From GCA-003244245 sp038276315 (lineage in GTDB: Bacteria; Actinomycetota; Actinomycetes; Mycobacteriales; Pseudonocardiaceae): DNA of 12,293 bases. Positions 7,284 through 12,293 of this stretch are shown one piece after another. Under the pieces are notes generated by a model, which searched no databases, was not told the DNA's origin, and was given only the letters and a program-made list of their open reading frames with translations. A program made the translations under genes and the position numbers. Each line of letters begins with the position of its first letter. Positions within the stretch are counted from its first letter, which is position 1. The stretch lies in contig JBBPZY010000380.1 of NCBI GenBank assembly GCA_038276315.1, positions 1-12,293 of the forward strand, read 5' to 3'.

Positions 7284-8304
7284 CGGCTGGCAGCTTAGGC
7301 GGCTTCGCCGCTCGTGAGTGGCAAACGGTGCTATAACACTGTTTGTCACTCACGAGCTCGATTCTCCGCAGCAGCGAGCGAATCCGCCAACCCCATAGCG
7401 GCGCCAGCGTGTAGCCGGGATAGGACGCCAGCCAGCTGGCACTGCCCAGGCTGACTGCGTCCGCGCCGGCCCAGAGATACTCCCGGCAGTCGTCGAAGGT
7501 CCTGATTCCGCCGGTCGCGATCACCGGCAAGGTGATCCCCGCGTCGCGCAGCTCGGCGACCACCCGCAGCCCGATCGGCTTCACCGCCCGGCCGGACAGA
7601 CCGCCGTAGCGGTTGGCCAACAACGGTTGGCCAGTCCGAGGGTTCAGCCGAAGTGCTCGCACCGTATTGATGGCGGTGAGTGCCGAGACTCCGGCGACGG
7701 CGGCGCGGCGGGCGTGCCCGACGTAGTCGCGGTCCGGGGACAACTTGAGGATCACCGGGTGTCTGCTGGCGGGCACCGCGTCGGCAAGCACTCCGGCCAG
7801 GATGGGCTCGAAATAGTGATCGACATTCGGGCAGGAGACGTTGAACTCCACGGCCGCGATCTCGCCCGGGGGCACTGCCGCGTTGACCGCGTCGACCAGG
7901 ACGACGAACTCCTCAGCGGCGAACCCACCCACTGAGATGATGGTGTTCTGGTCACGGGTACGCGGGTAGTAGTCGCGCAGGTAAGCCTCGATTCCGACAT
8001 TGCACCAACCGAAGGCGTTGATCCAGCCGCCGTCGACGCCCCGCAGCACCGTGGCGTAGCGGCGCAGCAGGCCGGGCAGTGCCTGCAACGGCCAATCGGT
8101 GCGGTTGGTGAAGTGCCCGTCGCGGGGCTGCACCGTCAGGGTCCGGGTGGTGACCGCGCCGAAACGCTCCAGTGGCACGAACCGGGCGATCGGGCTCATC
8201 CCGTAAGGCACCAGGCCTGGGTCGGAGACACCGTAGCCGAGCAAGCTAGAGGAGGTGACCAGCCGGTTGCGCAGGCGGATGTCGCCTAACCAGACCTCGC
8301 TCAC
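7276..8304 (-). CDS. Dihydroorotate dehydrogenase-family flavoprotein
   Basis: FMN-dependent TIM-barrel enzyme of the dihydroorotate/dihydropyrimidine dehydrogenase superfamily; the substrate is not established. The 342 residues carry the active-site stretch AVEFNVSCPN with C158 at the class 1 catalytic-cysteine position (class 2 enzymes such as actinobacterial PyrD have Ser), LKLSPD with K187, AINTVR (N213), YGGLSGRAVKP (233-243) and FMN-phosphate motifs VIATGGIRTFDD and WAGADAVSLGSA. The substrate loop is NAFGWCN (96-102), where class 1 orotate enzymes have NSMGLPN, so a different substrate is possible. The GTG at 8304 follows an AGAGGAGGAG ribosome site; the longer frame to 8487 would run across the divergent vapB gene and is rejected. 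The last 26 residues (after RRIE) look foreign and are partly encoded by a hairpin. The gene overlaps uvrC by 8 bases. Confidence 0.8.
   Translation of the reverse strand: MSEVWLGDIRLRNRLVTSSSLLGYGVSDPGLVPYGMSPIARFVPLERFGAVTTRTLTVQPRDGHFTNRTDWPLQALPGLLRRYATVLRGVDGGWINAFGWCNVGIEAYLRDYYPRTRDQNTIISVGGFAAEEFVVLVDAVNAAVPPGEIAAVEFNVSCPNVDHYFEPILAGVLADAVPASRHPVILKLSPDRDYVGHARRAAVAGVSALTAINTVRALRLNPRTGQPLLANRYGGLSGRAVKPIGLRVVAELRDAGITLPVIATGGIRTFDDCREYLWAGADAVSLGSASWLASYPGYTLAPLWGWRIRSLLRRIELVSDKQCYSTVCHSRAAKPPKLPADG
7311..7356. repeat. 46-base near-perfect hairpin at the uvrC start
   Basis: The arms 7311-7330 and 7337-7356 (CTCGTGAGTG... and ...CACTCACGAG) match at 18 of 20 positions around a CTATAA loop. 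The two mismatches are G opposite T on the plus strand, so a plus-strand RNA would be fully paired through G-U wobbles while the coding-strand RNA has two C-A mismatches. It encodes residues 317-332 of the flavoenzyme, past the expected end of its fold. A smaller 5-base hairpin (7299-7311) adjoins it. There is no T-run, so it is unlikely to be an intrinsic terminator; a dispersed palindromic repeat or regulatory element is more likely. Confidence 0.9.
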
Positions 8305-8331
8305 CGCTCCTCCTCTAGGTAGGAAAGAAGT

Positions 8332-8353
8332 TACTACTGGACATCCAGTAGTA
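8332..8353. promoter_or_regulatory. Perfect palindrome, probable VapB operator
   Basis: TACTACTGGA and TCCAGTAGTA are perfect 10-base arms separated by CA. The site ends 11 bases before the vapB start and lies 27 bases upstream of the divergent flavoenzyme start. Ribbon-helix-helix antitoxins autorepress by binding palindromes in exactly this position, so this is inferred to be the VapBC operator. It may also affect the divergent flavoenzyme-uvrC unit. Confidence 0.75.
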
Positions 8354-8357
8354 GGAT
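8352..8357 (+). promoter_or_regulatory. Possible -10 element of a leaderless vapB promoter
   Basis: TAGGAT fits the actinobacterial TANNNT -10 consensus and stands 7 bases before the vapB ATG, where transcription would start at or next to the A of the start codon. No Shine-Dalgarno sequence is present before vapB, which agrees with a leaderless message. It overlaps the right arm of the palindrome, so bound VapB would block it. No convincing -35 is visible. Confidence 0.35.
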
Positions 8358-8364
8358 AGCTCGC

Positions 8365-8613
8365 ATGGCCACCGCGAAGGTGTCGGTCAGCGTCGATGCC
8401 GATCTGCTTGCCGAGGCTCGCGAGCTGGCTGGCCGACGCGGGCTCTCGGCGTTGATCAACGATGCGCTGCGGGTCAGACTCCAGCATGCCCGAGTCGGCC
8501 GACTACTCGATGAGATGGACACCGAGTTCGGCCCGGTGCCCACAGAGATCGAGGAGGAGGTCCGCAGGCGATGGCCGCAAACCGGTCGGCCAGATCAGTT
8601 CCCCAGCGCATGA
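8365..8613 (+). CDS. VapB-type ribbon-helix-helix antitoxin
   Basis: Small antitoxin of 82 residues. The N-terminus (KVSVSVDADLLAEARELAGRRGLSALINDALRVRLQ, residues 5-40; a beta strand then two helices) has the MetJ/Arc/CopG-like ribbon-helix-helix pattern that dimerises on operator DNA. The acidic C-terminus (DEMDTEFGPVPTEIEEEVRRRWP) is the kind of segment that wraps a PIN toxin. It is the first gene of a two-gene unit, with its TGA sharing bases with the ATG of the toxin (ATGA), and it lies directly behind a perfect palindrome. The pairing with a PIN-domain gene makes the call firm at family level. I cannot assign it to a numbered VapB group. Confidence 0.85.
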   Translation: MATAKVSVSVDADLLAEARELAGRRGLSALINDALRVRLQHARVGRLLDEMDTEFGPVPTEIEEEVRRRWPQTGRPDQFPSA

Positions 8614-8984
8614 TCCTCGACTCCGGCGCGGTCATCAGCTGGTCACGAGGTGACGCACGGACGCGGGCCATCCTGCGTGAGGCGATTGACCGCCGCATCG
8701 AGCTCCGGGTCCCCGTCGTGGTGCTTGCTGAAACCCTTCGCGGAGGTGCGCGAGACGCACCGGTGAACCGGGTACTCAAGGCCGTTGGCACAGCGGCGAC
8801 AGCGCCGGACACGGGCCGAGAAGCCGGCCGGCTTCTCGGCCGGACCGGCGGCCGCAAGACCGCGGACGCTCTTATTGCCGCTGAAGCCCTCGCTATACCG
8901 GGCTCCACAGTCTTGACCAGTGATCCTCATGATCTGCGTGCGCTCGTCGCCGACCAGGACGGGACCTGGATACAGGCGATCTGA
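8610..8984 (+). CDS. VapC-type PIN-domain ribonuclease toxin
   Basis: PIN-domain toxin of 124 residues, expected to be a Mg-dependent endoribonuclease cutting tRNA or rRNA. The four acidic positions of the fold are present: D4 (MILDSGAVI), E41 (VLAETLRGG), D86 (KTADALIAAEAL) and D105 (LTSDPHDL). The ATG at 8610 overlaps the antitoxin stop by 4 bases and places the first acid at residue 4, as normal in VapC. An ATG at 8571 would add 13 residues inside vapB with no family support. The toxin target cannot be read from sequence. Its stop lies 11 bases from the stop of the convergent hepT, with no terminator in between. Confidence 0.87.
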   Translation: MILDSGAVISWSRGDARTRAILREAIDRRIELRVPVVVLAETLRGGARDAPVNRVLKAVGTAATAPDTGREAGRLLGRTGGRKTADALIAAEALAIPGSTVLTSDPHDLRALVADQDGTWIQAI

Positions 8985-8995
8985 CCCGTCGAAGC

Positions 8996-9418
8996 TCAGG
9001 AACCTGGCGGCAGCACCCAAGCGGCGACGACTGCGACGAAGTCGTCGAGATCCGAGAGATTCGCGAGCCGCTCAAGCACGATGCCGTCGTCAACCTCGAC
9101 GTAGTCGTGCACGAGGACATTCCGGAACCCCACCGCACGGCGCAGGCGATCCGGGAGGTCAATGCAGAGCACGCCGTGGGCGCCGAGCAGCCTGATCGCA
9201 TCACCGTTATCGCGGGGCGGACCCCACCCCTGCGACGCGCACAGGTGCTGGGCGACGTCGACACTCGCCTCGATCGCCGTCACAAAGGTGTATTTGACGC
9301 CGCGCAGCCATAGCGGACCGGCTTGTCTGCCGGGATCGGCTGACGCCTCGGCGCCGAGCACGGCGACGTCGTCGCTGATCGACCGGAGGAGCCGGAGGAT
9401 TCGAACCTCATCGACCAC
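8996..9418 (-). CDS. HepT-like HEPN ribonuclease toxin (DUF86)
   Basis: HEPN-domain protein of 140 residues. It has the diagnostic RX4HXY nuclease motif RNVLVHDY (R99, H104, Y106), preceded by helices with VKYTFVTAIEASVDVAQHL (41-59) and GVLCIDLPDRLRRAVGFRN. HepT toxins cleave RNA and are neutralised by the MntA nucleotidyltransferase, which AMPylates the motif tyrosine (known from Shewanella). The GTG start at 9418 lies 11 bases inside the upstream mntA frame, the usual antitoxin-first order. All motif residues appear intact here even though the antitoxin gene is damaged. Alternative role: a solitary HEPN protein without toxicity. Confidence 0.85.
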   Translation of the reverse strand: MVDEVRILRLLRSISDDVAVLGAEASADPGRQAGPLWLRGVKYTFVTAIEASVDVAQHLCASQGWGPPRDNGDAIRLLGAHGVLCIDLPDRLRRAVGFRNVLVHDYVEVDDGIVLERLANLSDLDDFVAVVAAWVLPPGS

Positions 9419-9747
9419 GTCGGACGGCTTCAGCGAATTCGCGGTGGCTGCGCTGCAGCCGAGGCTGCTCGTCGGCGTAAATTTTGCGCGTAATGGCGGT
9501 CCAGCGAACCCGCGCCCGCGGATCGTCGTCGAAGAGCACCCGACCGTGCAGCGCGATCCGACCGGCCAGCTCTAGGGGGGCGCTGTTGAGCACCACGAGA
9601 TCTGTCCCCGGCGGGAGCAGCACCTCGAAGGCCGGCGGCGGGTCAGCCGGCCACCAGGCCGCAACGTCGAAATCAGAGTCTGCCCGCGGCGCCGCGCAGC
9701 ACCGCGACGATCTCGGCGGCCAGCGCGTCCGGCACCGCGACACTCAT
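9408..9747 (-). pseudogene. Frameshifted MntA-like nucleotidyltransferase antitoxin
   Basis: The reading frame ending at 9408 has a clear minimal nucleotidyltransferase body: the DXD pair in ADSDFDVAAWW, then LLPPGTDLVVLNSAPLELAGRIALHGRVLFDDDP and a C-terminal helix ending before hepT. Its N-terminus from a GTG at 9743 reads SRCRTRWPPRSSRCC, which is not family-like. A +1-shifted frame from ATG 9747 gives a typical start, MSVAVPDALAAEIVAVLRGAAG, then stops at 9673-9675. The catalytic GS (LFGSRARG-type) segment expected about ten residues before the DXD is missing from both frames. The simplest reading is a short out-of-frame deletion that removed the GS motif and joined the frames, leaving a non-functional AMPylating antitoxin. 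A sequencing error alone would not restore the missing motif, because too few bases are present. A GTG-started shortened protein might still be made and bind HepT. Confidence 0.7.
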
Positions 9748-9807
9748 GGGCAAAGTCTTGCACGACTCCCGCCATTACGAGCGCGGACATGCGACGCAAA
9801 CCGCAAC

Positions 9808-10425
9808 CTAGCCGGCGATGCGTCTCAGCTGCGCTGAGAGGTGCGGCTGCAGGGGCAGGCCGCGCAGCGCACGCTCCTCGGCGTAAACGAGGTCACCATT
9901 TTCCATGATGCCGTAAAGCCGGGCGGCCGCAGTCGTCTCGCGGGCCGTGTCGGTCCGGGTGATGGCGTCGGATTCGAGCTCCCACGCCGTCTCGGCGGTT
10001 CGACCACCGTAGTAAATCTCGCAGATGCCGAACATGTGCGCGAGCACCACCTCGATGGTCTCCTCCTCGTCCACCCGCCACCACCCGACCTCGCGGGCCG
10101 CCGGGCGCAACACCTGACCGGATGAGTTCAGCAGCCACGCTCGCGCCTCGTAGACCAGAAACGGCCTGCCGTCATGGGCAAAAGTGATCTGCTGGCCGTA
10201 GCGGAACTCGCCGAGCAGCGATGGGTACTGCGCCAGACCCTCACCGCGCCACACTCCCAGCAGTGGCGCCAGCGGCTGGCATTGCGCGTGCAACTCGATG
10301 TTCTGCCCCAGAGTGACGGCGTCCATGCTGATCGGAAGATCATCAAACCAGGGCTGGGTGCGGTCGGTGGCACCGTGGCCCGCGTCGGCGTCTGGGCTGG
10401 TATGGGACACATCACTGTTCACCAC
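9808..10425 (-). CDS. Nitrobindin/FABP-like heme beta-barrel protein
   Basis: Ten-stranded beta-barrel of the nitrobindin (DUF1794, THAP4-like) family; the mycobacterial members are Rv2717c and Rv0813c, and this one resembles Rv0813c most. Residues GVWRGEG (57-63), FRYGQQITFAHDGRPFLVYEARAW (74-97), EVVLAHMFGICEIYYGG and ARLYGIMENGDLVYAEE follow the family order. H195 in PHLSAQLRR corresponds to the histidine that binds heme iron in nitrobindins, so nitric oxide or peroxynitrite chemistry is possible but unproven. The 205-residue length includes a polar, probably disordered N-terminus of about 25 residues. The start is uncertain: two adjacent GTG codons (10425, 10422), neither with a strong ribosome site. 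Divergent from the L,D-transpeptidase gene. Confidence 0.85.
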   Translation of the reverse strand: MVNSDVSHTSPDADAGHGATDRTQPWFDDLPISMDAVTLGQNIELHAQCQPLAPLLGVWRGEGLAQYPSLLGEFRYGQQITFAHDGRPFLVYEARAWLLNSSGQVLRPAAREVGWWRVDEEETIEVVLAHMFGICEIYYGGRTAETAWELESDAITRTDTARETTAAARLYGIMENGDLVYAEERALRGLPLQPHLSAQLRRIAG

Positions 10426-10429
10426 TGAA

Positions 10430-10446
10430 TCCGATCACGAATCGGA
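10430..10446. promoter_or_regulatory. Short inverted repeat at the nitrobindin start
   Basis: TCCGAT and ATCGGA are perfect 6-base arms with a 5-base spacer, 5 bases upstream of the GTG start. The position would suit an operator or a small 5' hairpin. The arms are short enough to occur by chance. Confidence 0.3.
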
Positions 10447-10520
10447 CCTCTGCGCTAGGCAACCGATCGGCCGCAACCGCGTCTTATCGGTGTTCTTTCG
10501 GGGGATTCACCCGGGAGGCA

Positions 10521-10547
10521 CCGCCCGCGGCCGAAGCTGACGGGCGG
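10521..10547. repeat. Inverted repeat in the divergent intergenic region
   Basis: CCGCCCG (10521-10527) and CGGGCGG (10541-10547) are perfect 7-base arms around 13 bases. A second small one, TCCGG-AA-CCGGA, lies at 10562-10573. Both fall in the roughly 260-base region between the divergent nitrobindin and L,D-transpeptidase genes, which must hold both promoters. I see no gene here. GC-rich DNA makes such arms common. Confidence 0.3.
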
Positions 10548-10651
10548 GCGCGTCGTACCCATCCGGAACCGGACACCCTCCCCCGCCTGGGGCCGGCCGG
10601 ACCACGCGTAACTGGTGAATAACACACTACGTACGGACTGTGTCGCAGCGG

Positions 10652-10657
10652 TAGGCT
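10652..10657 (+). promoter_or_regulatory. Possible -10 of the L,D-transpeptidase gene
   Basis: TAGGCT fits TANNNT and is the best -10 candidate before the gene, 29 bases from the ATG, leaving room for the GAGGGGG ribosome site at 10672-10678. No recognisable -35. Confidence 0.25.
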
Positions 10658-10686
10658 TATCCTCAGTTACCGAGGGGGTCTCTGTG

Positions 10687-11133
10687 ATGCATTTCTTTCG
10701 CCATGCCATGATATCGCTCGCCATTGCCGCCGGATGCGCGGTGTTCACTCCCGCGATGGCGGCCGCCGCTCAGTCGGCTACCGCCCCGTGCGGAGCGTCC
10801 GTAGCGGCTTGTATCAGTCTGAGCAGGCACGAGGCTTGGCTGATGAGCGGTGGTCAGGTCACCTACGGGCCCACCGCGATCACCTCCGGCAAGCCGGGTC
10901 AGCGAACCCCTCCCGGCGTGTTCCACGTGTTGTGGAAAGACAAGAACCACCGTAGTTCGGAATTCCATAACGCTCCTATGCCCTACTCTGTGTTCTTCAC
11001 CAACACCGGTATCGCTTTTCATGAGGGCAGCCTCAGCAAGGCATCAGCGGGATGCATCCATTTGAGCCACACCGCTGCGATGACATTCTTCGGCAAGCTG
11101 TCGGTGGGCCAGGTCGTGCAGGTCGTGGACTGA
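10687..11133 (+). CDS. Small secreted L,D-transpeptidase (YkuD domain)
   Basis: Exported cell-wall enzyme expected to make 3-3 peptidoglycan cross-links or attach proteins to peptidoglycan. The 148 residues start with a signal peptide (MHFFRHAMISLAIAAGCAVFTPAMAAAA, cleavage likely after an AMA/AAA near 25-28). The mature part of about 120 residues is a bare YkuD catalytic domain: ACISLSRHEAWLMSGGQVTYGPTAITSGKPGQRTPPGVF, then H112 in AFHEGS and catalytic C123 in SAGCIHL. The usual SHGC is SAGC here; [ST]AGC also occurs in relatives such as Rv0309. No Ig-like or peptidoglycan-binding domain is present. The ATG at 10687 lies 8 bases after GAGGGGG; the adjacent GTG at 10684 is possible. An open extension to 10615 lacks a ribosome site and would bury the signal peptide. 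Its stop is 2 bases from the rdgB stop. Confidence 0.88.
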   Translation: MHFFRHAMISLAIAAGCAVFTPAMAAAAQSATAPCGASVAACISLSRHEAWLMSGGQVTYGPTAITSGKPGQRTPPGVFHVLWKDKNHRSSEFHNAPMPYSVFFTNTGIAFHEGSLSKASAGCIHLSHTAAMTFFGKLSVGQVVQVVD

Positions 11134-11135
11134 GA

Positions 11136-11780
11136 TCACGACCGCTGGGAGGAGGACGAAAGCAGTTCCCGCAGCGCAGGCAGCAGGGCACGCAACGCCC
11201 GGCCCCGGTGCGAGCGGGCGTCCTTCTCGGCCGGCTCCAGCTCGGCGGAGGTACGCCGGTCACCATCCGGCACGAAAATCGGGTCGTAGCCGAAGCCATT
11301 GCTGCCGCGAGCTGCCCGGGTCAAGGTGCCGCGCCAGTGCCCGCGGACCACAGTTTCGGACCCTGATATATCGCCCCCGGGCGGTACGGCCAGCACCGCA
11401 GCGCAGATGAACGCTGCACCACGACGATCTTCCGGCACGTCCGCTAGCTGATCGAGCACCAGTTGCAGGTTTGCGGCGTCATCGCCGTGGCGGCCGGCCC
11501 ACCTGGCCGACAGCACCCCTGGCATTCCGTTGAGCGCATCGACCTCCAGGCCCGAGTCGTCGGCGACCGTGACCAGTCCAGTAGCCGCCGCCGCATCACG
11601 GGCCTTGGCCAGCGCGTTGCCTTCGAAGGTGGGAGCGGTCTCTGGGATCTCCGGGAACGGCGGCACGTCGTCGTACCCCAATATCTGCACGCCGCTGATA
11701 TCCGAGGAGGCCAGGATCCGCCGCAGCTCGACCAACTTCTGCGCGTTGCGCGTCGCCAGCAGCACCCGAACTGGGCTCAC
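11136..11780 (-). CDS. rdgB: dITP/XTP pyrophosphatase (RdgB/HAM1)
   Basis: House-cleaning enzyme that hydrolyses ITP, dITP and XTP to monophosphates, keeping deaminated purines out of nucleic acids. The 214 residues show the substrate-binding ATRNAQKLVELRRIL (9-23), metal-binding VADDSGLEVDAL (72-83), GVLSARWAG, SNGFGYDPIFVP (160-171) and SHRGRALRALLPAL (190-203). It is about 10 residues longer than the mycobacterial enzyme, by a Ser-rich C-terminal tail and a small insert near 134-141. The GTG at 11780 overlaps the rph stop by 4 bases (GTGA), the same rph-rdgB coupling seen in other actinomycetes, so both are made from one message. Confidence 0.95.
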   Translation of the reverse strand: MSPVRVLLATRNAQKLVELRRILASSDISGVQILGYDDVPPFPEIPETAPTFEGNALAKARDAAAATGLVTVADDSGLEVDALNGMPGVLSARWAGRHGDDAANLQLVLDQLADVPEDRRGAAFICAAVLAVPPGGDISGSETVVRGHWRGTLTRAARGSNGFGYDPIFVPDGDRRTSAELEPAEKDARSHRGRALRALLPALRELLSSSSQRS

Positions 11781-12293
11781 GACCGGGGCAACTCACCGGG
11801 ATAGGGCTGGGCCAGCGCGGTCGCTTGGAGCGCGGTCAGCTCCTGACAACCCTTGAGCGCCACGTCCAACATCTGGTCCAGGGTGGACCGAGCGAAGGTG
11901 GAGCTCTCCCCGGTGCCCTGCAACTCCACCAGCGCACCGGTATCGGTGGCCACGACGTTCATGTCGACCTCGGCGCGGCAGTCCTCCTCATAGGGAAGGT
12001 CCAGCCGGACCCCGCCGTCGACTACACCGACGCTCACCGCGGCGATCGAGCAGGACAGCGGTTGCGGGCGGCGCAACCGGCCGGCCGCCCGCAACCACGT
12101 CACCGCGTCGGCCAGCGCGACATAGCTACCGGTGATCGCCGCGGTGCGGGTACCGCCGTCGGCCTGGATGACGTCGCAGTCCAGGGAGATGGTGTTCTCC
12201 CCGAGCGCCGTGAGGTCGATGCACGCTCGCAGGGCGCGACCGATCATCCGGCTGATCTCATGGGTCCGCCCCCCGAGACGGCCCTTGACCGAC
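11777..12293 (-). CDS. rph: Ribonuclease PH (5' end outside window)
   Basis: Phosphorolytic 3'-5' exoribonuclease that trims tRNA precursors. The window holds the C-terminal 171 or so residues of a protein usually near 245-260; the start lies beyond 12293. The visible frame begins SVKGRLGGRTHEISRMIGRALR, containing the conserved GRT-EI-RLIGR-type region, and continues with CDVIQADGGTRTAAITGSYVALADAV, SCSIAAVSVGVVDGGVRLDLPYEED, AEVDMNVVATDTGALVELQGTGE and the C-terminal helices. An internal ATG at 12247 is not the real start, because conserved sequence continues upstream of it to the window edge. Translationally coupled to rdgB. Confidence 0.95.
   Translation of the reverse strand, partial: SVKGRLGGRTHEISRMIGRALRACIDLTALGENTISLDCDVIQADGGTRTAAITGSYVALADAVTWLRAAGRLRRPQPLSCSIAAVSVGVVDGGVRLDLPYEEDCRAEVDMNVVATDTGALVELQGTGESSTFARSTLDQMLDVALKGCQELTALQATALAQPYPGELPRS

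Noticed and set aside
7284..7349. N-terminal extension of UvrC from GTG 7349
   Set aside because: The 22 extra residues come largely from the hairpin, have no family similarity, and orthologues start at the MADP-type methionine at 7283.
7311..7356. Intrinsic terminator before uvrC
   Set aside because: The stem is strong but neither strand has a T-run after it, and the upstream gene is still coding through it.
8305..8487. N-terminal extension of the flavoenzyme to 8487
   Set aside because: It would run through the divergent promoter region and vapB; the GTG at 8304 has a strong AGGAGG site and a family-like start.
8571..8609. Longer VapC start at ATG 8571
   Set aside because: Adds 13 polar residues before the conserved first beta strand; the ATGA overlap at 8610 is the normal arrangement.
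9408..9743. Intact 111-residue MntA from GTG 9743
   Set aside because: The first 18 or so residues do not resemble the family, while the alternative frame from ATG 9747 does, and the GS motif is missing; a damaged gene explains both.
10455..10748. Minus-strand 97-codon frame between nitrobindin and L,D-transpeptidase genes
   Set aside because: Overlaps the start of the L,D-transpeptidase and its ribosome site, with no recognisable domain.

Overview
This GC-rich window is from an actinomycete chromosome. The block uvrC-rapZ-yvcK-whiA-gap-pgk is the classic actinobacterial arrangement. From remembered family sequences, the proteins look closest to Pseudonocardiales/Mycobacteriales (WhiA, GapA and UvrC in particular), but I could not run a search, so the genus is open. 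GTG starts, 4-base start/stop overlaps and a probable leaderless promoter fit that assignment.

Layout. Positions 1-8304 are read entirely from the minus strand. Right to left they hold a dihydroorotate-dehydrogenase-like flavoenzyme, uvrC (nucleotide excision repair), rapZ (P-loop regulator), yvcK (cell-envelope/carbon control), whiA (sporulation/cell-division regulator), then after a 174-base gap gapA and pgk (lower glycolysis; the pgk 3' end is cut by the window edge). uvrC/rapZ, rapZ/yvcK and yvcK/whiA overlap by 4-10 bases, and the flavoenzyme overlaps the start of uvrC, so these five genes are probably one transcription unit.

Positions 8305-9747 form a small toxin-antitoxin block. A VapBC-type pair (plus strand) starts behind a perfect 10+10 palindrome that it shares with the divergent flavoenzyme gene. 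It runs tail-to-tail into a minus-strand MntA-HepT pair, in which the HepT toxin looks intact but the MntA antitoxin reading frame is broken and lacks half its active site.

Positions 9808-12293 hold a nitrobindin/FABP-like protein (minus), a small secreted L,D-transpeptidase (plus), and rdgB-rph (minus; rph is cut at its 5' end), an inosine/xanthosine triphosphate pyrophosphatase and RNase PH pair coupled by a 4-base overlap.

Most of the window is ordinary housekeeping sequence. The unusual parts are a six-copy perfect-phase 21-base tandem repeat in the 3' end of uvrC, a 46-base near-perfect hairpin at the flavoenzyme/uvrC junction, the shared palindrome in front of the VapBC pair, and the decayed MntA next to an intact HepT. 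I see no RNA genes, insertion sequences, CRISPR array or origin. No gene-free stretch exceeds about 300 bases.
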